DNA of 64,000 nucleotides from Rhodopirellula sp. (GTDB lineage: Bacteria; Planctomycetota; Planctomycetia; Pirellulales; Pirellulaceae), in the NCBI GenBank assembly GCA_002690925.1, contig NZGD01000090.1:62001-126000 (forward strand), written 5' to 3'. Under the pieces are notes generated by a model. That model worked only from the letters and a program-made list of their open reading frames with translations, searched no databases and was not told where the DNA came from. Below are positions 28,488 to 36,618 of this stretch, one piece after another (the first letter of the stretch is position 1; each line of letters starts with the position of its first letter). A program made the translations under genes and the position numbers.

Positions 28488-30779
28488 GTGCGTCACGCAT
28501 TGACGTTGTCGGATTACGTGACAGAATGCCGGGACATCACACCACAATTCAGCGAGCATGCGGTGGTTCCAGACAATGAACGACATATCGGACTTGGATC
28601 GGCAACCGGTATAGGTGTTGGTGCGATCGTGGGCGGCGGGATTCTGGCGCTCGCTGGTGTTGCTTTTGCCACAACTGGACCAGCAGCTCTGTTGGCATTT
28701 GCGTTGAATGGCGTCATTGCTTTGTTGACAGCATTGAGTCTCGGCGAGATGGCTTCGAAGTTTCCTGAGTCCGGTGGCACCTACGCATTCAGTCGTAAGG
28801 TATTGTCGATCGAGGCTGCTTTTGCTGTTGGCTGGATTGTCTGGTTTGCATCGATCGTTGCTGCCATGCTCTACGCGGTTGGCTTTGGATACTTCTCGCT
28901 GTTATTGCTCCGTGAGGTTATTGACGCGTTGGGGTATACAGTGCCTGTCTGGGCAATCGACGAGCGGTTGGTCCCATGGATTGCAATTCTAGCTGTTCTA
29001 ACACTGGCACTTGGTCTGGTGTTGAAAACAGGAGGAGGCGGCAATTGGGCAAACGCGGGCAAGGTTCTTGTGTTCGGTATTCTGGTTCTTGGTGGTTTGT
29101 GGTCGGTTGCTTGGCAACCAATGTCGCAAACGCGGGCTTCGCTTCAGCCATTCTTTTCGTCGGGTGCGTTGGGACTTTTTGAAGCGATGGGATTCAGTTT
29201 CATTGCTTTACAGGGTTTTGATTTGATTGCAGCTGTAGGGGGAGAAATCCGCAATCCCGCTCGGAATATTCCACGTGCGATGGTGTTTTCGCTCATCATT
29301 GCTCTTCTGATTTATCTGCCCTTGTTGTTTGTGATTATCACTGTGGGTGTTTCTGCAGGACATGGCATTGCGGATGCTGCGGCTGACAATCCTGAGGGGA
29401 TTGTCGCTCTTGCTGCCAGGAACTATCTCGGACCGGCTGGATATGGATTCGTACTCGTGGCTGCGGTGCTATCGATGTTCACTGCCCTACAGGCGAATCT
29501 TTTCGCAGCATCGCGGATCGCGTTGGCGATGTCGCGTGATCATACATTGCCATCGATGATGAGCCGTTTGTCACCTCGTCGGCACACCCCTATTCATGCA
29601 ATTGCGGTCACTGCTGCACTGATTTCAATTCTTGTGATTGCGTTGCCAGATGTCGCAGCAGCGGGAGCTGCCGCCAGCTTGATTTTCTTGATTACTTTTG
29701 CGATGGCTCATTGGCTGGCTGTTTTAGTAAGGCGTCGCAGCATTATTCGGCCACCATTTCAAACACCCTGGTACCCTGCTGTGCCTGTGGCAGGTGGCTT
29801 AGCCTGTTTAGCTCTGGCAGTATTTCAGGGATTGGTTGTGCCTGCTGCGGGGACGATAGCGGTGGTTTGGCTGAGTGTTGGAGGTATCCTGTTCCTGACG
29901 CTCTTCGCTCGGCGGGCCCGTTTGAAAGATGTTTCCAGCATGGCCGCCAATCCAGAGCTGCGCAGGTTGCGCGGCAATTCACCGTTAGTATTGGTGCCAA
30001 TTGCTAATCCTCGTAACGCTGAAGCAATGATTTCACTCGCCAACACGCTGGTACCTGCTGCTGCGGGCCGCGTATTATTGCAGACGGTCGTGGTCGCCCC
30101 CAGCACATGGGATCCTGAAGTAGACCCTGTGCCAGCCGACCAGTCACAGACGGTGTTGAGAGAATTGCTTCGAGCATCGTCTAAGCTCAAGGTCCCAGTG
30201 GAGACCCTGACGACGGTGTCTCCAGACCCGATGCCTGAAATTGCTCGTGTTGCCAAGCTGCACCGTTGTGAATCTGTGCTACTGGGGCTTAGTCAAATCA
30301 AAAGCGATGAGACTGATTCACCGCTGGAGATATTGTTGGGGCAACTTGAGAGTGACGTTGTTGTTCTTAGAGCTTCCGGGTCATGGAGTTTATCAGAGAC
30401 TAAGAAAATTCTTGTGCTGGTTGCCGGACGTGGCGGGCACGATCATTTGCTCGCTCGACTTCTGGCAAGTTTTTCGCGGCAACAAAAATGCATGGTGACG
30501 TTCTTGAGAGTTCTTCCCGCAGCTGTTGATGCGACTGAATTCAGACGTGCCAAGCGTGATTTGGATCGTATGGCGCATGACAATGTTTTTGGTGAATCCG
30601 AGCAGCTCGTTATCAAAAGTGATGATCCTGTTGATGTGATTTCTGACGCTGCCGTGGGGCAGTTGGTGATTTTGGGGGTCCAACGCATCGGGCCTCGACG
30701 AAAACTATTCGGCCAGTTCACTCGAAAGATTGCTAATCAAACCAACAGTCCGTTGATTGTGATCAGTCGTCGAGGTTGA
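28488..30779 (+). CDS. APC-family amino acid permease with Usp-like C-terminal domain
   Basis: The 763-aa protein starts at GTG 28488; other starts are possible. A 12-TM APC permease fills about residues 30-470, with the family's GVGAIVGGGILALAG substrate loop and FPESGGTYAFSRK. The remaining 290 residues are cytoplasmic and look like two universal-stress-protein-like units (PLVLVPIANPRNAEAMISLA and KKILVLVAGRGGHDH). Such APC-Usp fusions occur in many bacteria. Likely role: amino acid or polyamine transport regulated by a nucleotide or stress signal. Confidence 0.9.
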   Translation: MRHALTLSDYVTECRDITPQFSEHAVVPDNERHIGLGSATGIGVGAIVGGGILALAGVAFATTGPAALLAFALNGVIALLTALSLGEMASKFPESGGTYAFSRKVLSIEAAFAVGWIVWFASIVAAMLYAVGFGYFSLLLLREVIDALGYTVPVWAIDERLVPWIAILAVLTLALGLVLKTGGGGNWANAGKVLVFGILVLGGLWSVAWQPMSQTRASLQPFFSSGALGLFEAMGFSFIALQGFDLIAAVGGEIRNPARNIPRAMVFSLIIALLIYLPLLFVIITVGVSAGHGIADAAADNPEGIVALAARNYLGPAGYGFVLVAAVLSMFTALQANLFAASRIALAMSRDHTLPSMMSRLSPRRHTPIHAIAVTAALISILVIALPDVAAAGAAASLIFLITFAMAHWLAVLVRRRSIIRPPFQTPWYPAVPVAGGLACLALAVFQGLVVPAAGTIAVVWLSVGGILFLTLFARRARLKDVSSMAANPELRRLRGNSPLVLVPIANPRNAEAMISLANTLVPAAAGRVLLQTVVVAPSTWDPEVDPVPADQSQTVLRELLRASSKLKVPVETLTTVSPDPMPEIARVAKLHRCESVLLGLSQIKSDETDSPLEILLGQLESDVVVLRASGSWSLSETKKILVLVAGRGGHDHLLARLLASFSRQQKCMVTFLRVLPAAVDATEFRRAKRDLDRMAHDNVFGESEQLVIKSDDPVDVISDAAVGQLVILGVQRIGPRRKLFGQFTRKIANQTNSPLIVISRRG

Positions 30780-30994
30780 GCAAGTCAGTCATGGTTGCTG
30801 TGCAACACTTGCTGTTGCCAGGCAGGGGCAAAATCGAATGTTGTTGAGCATCCATCCCGATGCAGGGCCTGGGCTTGGTACCGCTGCAGAATGAACGGCC
30901 AAGGCACGTCTGGAAGTGAGGCTAGGCAACGCTGGTGGAACTGCATTGCTTCGCGGAAGCAGCTTTCCAGGTCGTGGTCTCATTCGAAGACGCC

Positions 30995-32200
30995 TCAATT
31001 CGGTTCAGACGTTGAATCGACATCAGTCGAAAGTTGCTTTAATTTTGGCTGGCGTTTTCGGCGAGTTTTTTCAGGAACCATTGCACGCATGGCTTCCAGT
31101 TTTCCAAAGCAGAGTAGGCGATCATTTGGCTCCAATGTTCGTTTGAGACGAGGATTGGGGATGACCGTTTGCCCTCGATAAAGAGTCAGCACATTGATGT
31201 CCTGCTCAGGGAGGCCGGACTCATCTATTGATTTTCCAATGAATTTGGAACCTTCCGGAATGTGGATCTCAGTGACACCATAACCTCGACTGACGGATAG
31301 TCGTTGGCGAACATCCACTTCTGGAAAGTCAATCTGAGCAGCGATGTAATCAACAATTGCTCCCGCGATGTCCAGTTGAGTACAGGCCTCAATCCCCTCA
31401 AGCCCAGGTGACGAATTGACTTCCATGACTTGGGGGCCTTCGTCACTTTCAAGCATGTCAACGCCAGCAACGCGTAGCCCCATGATCTGTGTACATCGTA
31501 CGGCGGTTTGGCAATAAGTTTCGTCCAGAATGACTCGTTCGGTTCTGCCACCTCGGTGAACGTTACTGCGAAATTCTTGTCCCTGTGCAACACGCCTGAT
31601 TGCAGCTACAACACGATCACCCACTACAAACGCTCGTATGTCTCTGCCTTTGCTCTCTGACACAAACTTCTGAATCAAGACATTTTGTTTTGTGCTCTGT
31701 AGCGTTTCGATGATTGCCTCAGCAATCTTTACACTTTCCGCAAGGATGACTCCTACGCCCTGGGTCCCCTCAAGTAGTTTGATGATGATGGGGACTCCGC
31801 CTACCCTTTCGATCGCCGGCAGAACATCCCGTTTCTCCCGGACAAACGTGGTTTCAGGAATGCCGATGGCATGTCGACTGAGAATTTGCAAACAGCGTAG
31901 CTTGTCACGGGAGTTGGCAATACCAGCTGAGGAGGCAGCCGAGAAGACATCCATCTGTTCAAATTGGCGAACGACTGCTGTACCAAAGTAAGTAATCGAG
32001 GCGCCAATGCGGGGCACAATGGCGTCGTAGTCACTCAGCGGCTTTGAGCGATAGTAAAGGTCAGGCTCGCCTTTCTCCAAGTCGATGGAGAATCGTAAGG
32101 TATCCAGAACTTTTACCTTATGGCCTCGTTTGCTGGCTGCTTCTTTCAGACGACGCGTGCTATAGCAGTTGGAGGCACGCGAAAGAATGGCAAGCTTCAT
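30995..32200 (-). CDS. rimK: RimK-type ATP-grasp ligase with C-terminal RCK_C (TrkA-C) domain
   Basis: ATG 32200 gives the canonical RimK start MKLAILSRASNCYST (401 aa). The RimK part (1-300) has SRDKLRCLQIL, the ATP-grasp motif PIIIKLLEGTQGVGV, and the Mg/ATP loop VMEVNSSPGLEGIE. Residues about 310-380 form an RCK_C domain (IPEGSKFIGKSIDE, then NDRLLCFG), so the ligase may be gated by a ligand such as a cyclic nucleotide. RimK adds glutamates to ribosomal S6 in E. coli; the target here is unproved. It lies 34 bp behind the retropepsin. Confidence 0.88.
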   Translation of the reverse strand: MKLAILSRASNCYSTRRLKEAASKRGHKVKVLDTLRFSIDLEKGEPDLYYRSKPLSDYDAIVPRIGASITYFGTAVVRQFEQMDVFSAASSAGIANSRDKLRCLQILSRHAIGIPETTFVREKRDVLPAIERVGGVPIIIKLLEGTQGVGVILAESVKIAEAIIETLQSTKQNVLIQKFVSESKGRDIRAFVVGDRVVAAIRRVAQGQEFRSNVHRGGRTERVILDETYCQTAVRCTQIMGLRVAGVDMLESDEGPQVMEVNSSPGLEGIEACTQLDIAGAIVDYIAAQIDFPEVDVRQRLSVSRGYGVTEIHIPEGSKFIGKSIDESGLPEQDINVLTLYRGQTVIPNPRLKRTLEPNDRLLCFGKLEAMRAMVPEKTRRKRQPKLKQLSTDVDSTSEPN

Positions 32201-32234
32201 CTCAAGATCTCGATAGAATGACTGTTTTACTGCT

Positions 32235-32804
32235 TCAGGAGTTGTCAGGTTTCTTTTTGCGTTTGGGTCGACCGCCGAAATAGGATCTTCCTGGATCGAC
32301 CAGCATGCGTCCACGCATAGCCTCACGTCCGACCAGCATGCGAAATCCCATTTGTGATCGGTCTGCTAGCGTCAAGTCAATCGTCCATTCCTGACCCAAC
32401 CACGACGCTGTTGTTTGAATCACGATACGGTCGGTCGCTTCGCCACTTGAACTGCGAACACTGCGGATATCATGCACCTCAGCAACGCAGCAGACTTCCA
32501 TTTGTTCTCGGCGCTGGATCGGGTGAACCTTGAATCGAACCAGCGAACACCCTTCCTGCTGGAACTGTTCGATGTCATAGGCATGAAGGCTGGAAGAGCG
32601 GGCACCTGTATCAATTTTCGCCTTGATGCGTGGTACGCCGAGGTCCGGAAGTGACAACCATTCGCGCCATCCGATGATCATCAGGGGCGAATCGGTATTC
32701 GAATTTTGCTCGGTTTCGGACAAGAGTTTGCTCTTACGATGCTGAATTGCAGACAATCTCACCACATTTCCCTCAGTTGAACTCTCCCATCGCCGCTTGT
32801 CCAT
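32235..32804 (-). CDS. RimB-like retropepsin (putative ATP-dependent zinc protease family)
   Basis: ATG 32804 gives 189 aa and avoids overlap with the divergent DUF721 gene; the frame is open to 32996. After a 45-residue leader comes the domain: MIIGWREWLSLPDLGVPRIK, then the aspartic protease motif KIDTGARSSSLHA (catalytic Asp about 79). LVGREAMRGRMLVDPGRSY lies near the end. Family members (RimB) process glutamate tails added by RimK in Pseudomonas. It precedes rimK by 34 bp, so the two probably form one unit. The leader is variable and may be untranslated. Confidence 0.85.
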   Translation of the reverse strand: MDKRRWESSTEGNVVRLSAIQHRKSKLLSETEQNSNTDSPLMIIGWREWLSLPDLGVPRIKAKIDTGARSSSLHAYDIEQFQQEGCSLVRFKVHPIQRREQMEVCCVAEVHDIRSVRSSSGEATDRIVIQTTASWLGQEWTIDLTLADRSQMGFRMLVGREAMRGRMLVDPGRSYFGGRPKRKKKPDNS

Positions 32805-32903
32805 ACGGGAATTCGACGTGGTAAATGATCCTGCTGAGTCCAATGGGATTGGTGCACCCTCGTCATGTGGTTTAGAATCTGAGCCCCTGATATCGGAGCC
32901 TTT

Positions 32904-33251
32904 GTGGTAAAACGTCGACAATCCCAGTCCCAACCGACGCAAGGAAAGGATGCTGAAAAACCGCGTGTGCGGCGCATTGGGTCGATTGTGGGACAACTGA
33001 TCTCCCGACGTGGGTATGCCCAGGTGTCAGCCAATGAGGCGATTCACCAATTGATGGTCATGGAAGTCGGATCAGAGCTTGGTGCAGGCTTGCAGGTAGG
33101 GAATTTGAGGCAAGGTGTGCTTCATGTTTATGCCTCGGATTCAGTCACTCTTCAGGAACTGAATTTCCGAAAACGTGGCATCCTCAAAAGGATCCAGCAG
33201 GAACTCCCTGAGAATAAAATCAAGGATCTGAGGTTTCGCATTCAGACATGA
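32904..33251 (+). CDS. DUF721 (DciA-like) protein
   Basis: The 115-aa protein starts at GTG 32904. It has a basic N terminus, then the DUF721 core: IGSIVGQLISRRGYAQ, GNLRQGVLHVYASDS, LQELNFRKRGILKRI and KIKDLRFRI. DUF721 proteins of the DciA type load the replicative helicase in bacteria lacking DnaC; others are uncharacterised. Its stop overlaps the ATG of tag by 4 bp, which suggests a link to DNA maintenance. Confidence 0.8.
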   Translation: MVKRRQSQSQPTQGKDAEKPRVRRIGSIVGQLISRRGYAQVSANEAIHQLMVMEVGSELGAGLQVGNLRQGVLHVYASDSVTLQELNFRKRGILKRIQQELPENKIKDLRFRIQT

Positions 33252-33877
33252 GCCCAAGGAACGAATTGCCAGACTATTCCGCAGGGCCTGATGGTCTGCA
33301 ACGATGTTGGTGGTGTGGAGATGATGAACAATACATCGCGTATCATGACAAGGAATGGGGCAAGCCTGTTGCAGATGATCAGCAGTTGTACGAGAAAATG
33401 TGTCTTGAGGGTTTTCAGGCTGGTCTAAGTTGGATCACTATTTTGAGAAAGCGGGCAGCTTTTCGATCAGCGTTTGGCGATTTTGAGATGAAACGTGTTG
33501 CCAAATTCTCATCCGCGAAAGTCGAGAAACTGATGCTGGATGCGAAAATTGTCCGGCATCGTGGCAAGATCGAGTCAGCCGTCAATAATGCTCAACGCGC
33601 GATTGAGTTGCGGGATGAATTTGGATCACTGGCAAGATTTTTTTGGCAATTCGAACCTGCCAAACGCCAACCCCTGAAGCATCGTAGTGAGATGAAGGCT
33701 TATCGTCCTGAGTCAATGGCCCTCAGCAAAGAACTGAAAAAGCGAGGTTGGTCGTTTGTGGGACCCACGACTTGCTATTCCCTGATGCAAGCCATGGGAA
33801 TGGTCAATGATCACCTTCGTGGGTGCCATCAGTGGAAAGTGATCGACCAGTTGCGTGCTGAATTTACGAGGCCCTGA
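33248..33877 (+). CDS. tag: DNA-3-methyladenine glycosylase I
   Basis: The enzyme removes 3-methyladenine from alkylated DNA. The 209-aa protein has the Tag start CWWCGDDEQYIAYHDKEWG, with the Cys and His of the zinc snap. LEGFQAGLSWITILRKR is the core helix-hairpin-helix region. FVGPTTCYSLMQAMGMVNDH with GCHQW at the end provides the other zinc ligands. Length is slightly above the family's usual 190. It is coupled to the DUF721 gene by ATGA. Confidence 0.95.
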   Translation: MSPRNELPDYSAGPDGLQRCWWCGDDEQYIAYHDKEWGKPVADDQQLYEKMCLEGFQAGLSWITILRKRAAFRSAFGDFEMKRVAKFSSAKVEKLMLDAKIVRHRGKIESAVNNAQRAIELRDEFGSLARFFWQFEPAKRQPLKHRSEMKAYRPESMALSKELKKRGWSFVGPTTCYSLMQAMGMVNDHLRGCHQWKVIDQLRAEFTRP

Positions 33878-33907
33878 TTGAAGTTTCCCTGTGATTTCAA
33901 TGCCTGA

Positions 33908-35581
33908 TCACTTGGGTTTATTTTGCTTTCTTGGGTTGCCATTCCGTTGGAAGGGATCAGTGAAGGGTGGAAACTCAAAGGGCACTTTTGCCCAGACACG
34001 CGGATCACCTGTCATTTCCAGTTCACTTGTCAAACGCCGGTGAAGGTCTTCCCGAATTTGATTCGCCGATTTCAATTCGGCAAGGTTCTTGATGCAATGT
34101 GGATCCTTCTTGAGGTCATACAGTTCAAATTCTGGAGCTCGGCCAACGGCATATTCGAAGAATTCAGGTGCTTCCTCGCGGTGCGTGATGACCCATGCTT
34201 TGGTTGGACTCGCGTCCAGGTCACCAAATGCAGCGAAGGTATTTTCTCGTAGAGTTTCATAGTCTGGCATGGTGGATTTATCTGCACCGAATCCGGGACC
34301 GGTACCCATCGGCCAGCGGTCGGGTTTGAAATTGATGATGTAAAGATAGCGATCAGTTCGAATTGCTCGCTGTGGATATGGTTTGTTGCCCGTGCGAGCA
34401 TGTGCCACATGTCGTTCTCGACCTGTAAAAACAGAATCTCGACTTGGATCGATAAGTCCCGAGGCAGTACTCTTGAAGATCGGAGAAAGTGTCTTTGCAG
34501 TCATATTGTCGGGAACGTGCACCCCAGCAGCTTCCAGGAAAGTGGGAGCCAAGTCCGGCAAGCTGACGAAGTCATCGACGACTCGACCTTTGGCTGCGAT
34601 ACCCTTGGGCCAACGAATCGCCAGTGGCACTTGGGTGCCTTGGTCATAAAGGCTGCATTTCCCACGTGTGATCCCAGGAATGCCGTGGTCACCACTGACG
34701 ACAAGGATAGTGTTTTCAAACGCATTGATCCGTTTCAGTTCTTCAATGAGAACTCCAAGGCCTGCATCAAACGCTTGTGCCTCGCCAAGGTAGTCTGCAA
34801 AGTCTTCTCGGACGACTGGTACATCTGGCAAAAAAGGAGGCAACTTTCCTTTCAATGAATCGGGGTCGATGTCCCACAATTCCTTCCCACTGCCGGCAAT
34901 CCATTTGCGATGACAGTTGGTAGGACCGAACCAGTAACAAAACGGTTGGTCATTATCAGCTTTTCCATCATTGTCAGCGTCGAGAAACGACCGAACATTT
35001 TTGCGGACTTCTTCAAGCAAATTTCTTTTTCCGGCATCACGGTCCGGATTTTTCATAGCTGATTGCGAGAACTGATTGAATTTGGACCCATGACGATTGT
35101 GAGCACGTGGTTTTCCACCATGGGGAGCATTTGCTGGTGTTCCTGGGCTCCATACTTTGTATGTATGTCCGATGCGGTATCCAGAATCCTCTAGCAACAA
35201 GGGGTATGCAGGTATCGACATGTCCCAGATTGCGCCCTGCAGAATCGACGCACGGTTGCATCGCCAGAAATGTTGACCTGAAAGTAATGAGCTTCGACAT
35301 GGTGTGCAGGAGGGAGCACTGACGAATGCTCGCGTGAATAAAAGCCCATCTTCCGCAACGGCGTCAAAGTTGGGGGTTGAAACGTGGTCGTTAATTCCAC
35401 CCGGTGACAATTTGCCGTAGGCACTCGCATACTTGCCCCAGTCATCGGCAAACGCCATCACAATATTGGGTCTGTCAGCAGCCAACACCGACGCGGGCCC
35501 GATCGCTATGCCTAGAGTGAGCAATAACGTAACCAGAAAGGGGCTCTGGGAAAAATTGCTGATTGACTGAATTTGGTTCAT
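33908..35581 (-). CDS. Exported sulfatase, heparan-N-sulfatase-like
   Basis: The 557-aa protein has a signal peptide (about 1-34, ending SVLA-AD). MAFADDWGKYASAY is the metal block and SCTPCRSSLLSGQ the formylglycine signature (Cys92), with an extra Cys at position X of CXPXR. SGDHGIPGITRGK and RAIRTDRYLYIINFKPDRW are typical of the sulfamidase/heparan sulfatase group. Substrate class is a guess. It stands alone between tag and the DUF480 gene. Confidence 0.92.
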   Translation of the reverse strand: MNQIQSISNFSQSPFLVTLLLTLGIAIGPASVLAADRPNIVMAFADDWGKYASAYGKLSPGGINDHVSTPNFDAVAEDGLLFTRAFVSAPSCTPCRSSLLSGQHFWRCNRASILQGAIWDMSIPAYPLLLEDSGYRIGHTYKVWSPGTPANAPHGGKPRAHNRHGSKFNQFSQSAMKNPDRDAGKRNLLEEVRKNVRSFLDADNDGKADNDQPFCYWFGPTNCHRKWIAGSGKELWDIDPDSLKGKLPPFLPDVPVVREDFADYLGEAQAFDAGLGVLIEELKRINAFENTILVVSGDHGIPGITRGKCSLYDQGTQVPLAIRWPKGIAAKGRVVDDFVSLPDLAPTFLEAAGVHVPDNMTAKTLSPIFKSTASGLIDPSRDSVFTGRERHVAHARTGNKPYPQRAIRTDRYLYIINFKPDRWPMGTGPGFGADKSTMPDYETLRENTFAAFGDLDASPTKAWVITHREEAPEFFEYAVGRAPEFELYDLKKDPHCIKNLAELKSANQIREDLHRRLTSELEMTGDPRVWAKVPFEFPPFTDPFQRNGNPRKQNKPK

Positions 35582-35890
35582 CGATTCATGCCCATGAAAT
35601 TAGCGGATGCTGTCTGACAAAATTTTAGTCGAATTCGTCCCAATAGTGTGTGCAACACGCGGTCGTCTCGATCAATACTGGCGTGCAATGAACTGAAACG
35701 GCTTGTATGTGATTTTCCTGTACAGAAGGAATCAATGAGTAGATTGAATCGTGTGGACTGAATCGTGCGGGGTGTTGCTATGGAGACACAGGGGCGTTGC
35801 CATGAAGACACATGTGTGATGACAATGAAGGCGGCGTCCGATGATTGCCACCTTTGGCCCTGCGACCCGATGACAACGTCGAGATATTTA
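35582..35890. other. Intergenic region before the DUF480 gene
   Basis: 309 bp between divergent genes, probably two promoters. The downstream frame is open to 35765, but the ATG at 35891 gives a conventional N terminus. No structure was recognised. Confidence 0.45.
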
Positions 35891-36598
35891 ATGAATGATG
35901 AATCTTCTGATGAGCCGAAAGCGAGTCCTGTTCCTCTTTCCGCTTCGGCGCGGCGAGTCTTGGGGGTTTTGGTCGAAAAAGCCAAGACTACTCCCGACAA
36001 TTACCCTCTCACATTGTCCGGAATCGTGACTGGTAGCAACCAGAAGTCGAATCGTGATCCCAAAATGGATCTTGATGACGAAGATGCGTTGCTGGCACTA
36101 GATGAACTACGCAGGCTTGGTGCAGCACGGGAGGTACAGGGTTCGGGGCGCGCCATTAAATACCGGCATTCAGCTTATGATTGGCTGGACGTTGATGGAG
36201 CGGGTTCCGCTGTGATGACAGAGTTGTTGTTGAGAGGTCCCCAGACTTTGGGCGAATTGCGCACACGAGCATCACGAATGCACCCATTCCCTGATCTGAA
36301 TACGATGAAATCAGTGGTGAGCGGCTTGGCTGAAAAGGGGTTGGTGGAATCGCTTACCCCACCGGGTCGAGGTCAGGCATTTTCACACACACTGTACCCG
36401 CCGCAGGAACGTCAATTTTTAAACGCGAAACTTGAAAAGCAGAATGCAGCAAAATCTCCGGTGGTTGCAACTGAGTCTGTCGATACAAATCGAACAGCGG
36501 TGGACCAATTATTGGACCGATTGGAGACAGTTAATGATCGCATTGATACGTTGGAGAAACGATTAGCCGATCTCGAGAATTCCAATTCGTCAGATTGA
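35891..36598 (+). CDS. DUF480 (YceH/UPF0502) protein
   Basis: The 235-aa protein has the YceH winged-helix pair: SASARRVLGVLVEKAKTTPD, TGSNQKSNRDPKMDL, then LLRGPQTLGELRTRA and FPDLNTMKSVVSGL. An acidic, coiled-coil tail (about 190-235) follows. Family function is unknown; two winged helices suggest DNA binding. The start MNDESSDEP was chosen because the upstream codons look non-coding. Confidence 0.88.
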   Translation: MNDESSDEPKASPVPLSASARRVLGVLVEKAKTTPDNYPLTLSGIVTGSNQKSNRDPKMDLDDEDALLALDELRRLGAAREVQGSGRAIKYRHSAYDWLDVDGAGSAVMTELLLRGPQTLGELRTRASRMHPFPDLNTMKSVVSGLAEKGLVESLTPPGRGQAFSHTLYPPQERQFLNAKLEKQNAAKSPVVATESVDTNRTAVDQLLDRLETVNDRIDTLEKRLADLENSNSSD

Positions 36599-36618
36599 GT
36601 TGTTGTGCGAGCGACCAC

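Noticed and set aside
30789-30998. Minus-strand ORF between the APC permease and rimK
   Set aside because: Low-complexity Pro/Arg-rich frame, overlaps the rimK end; likely chance.
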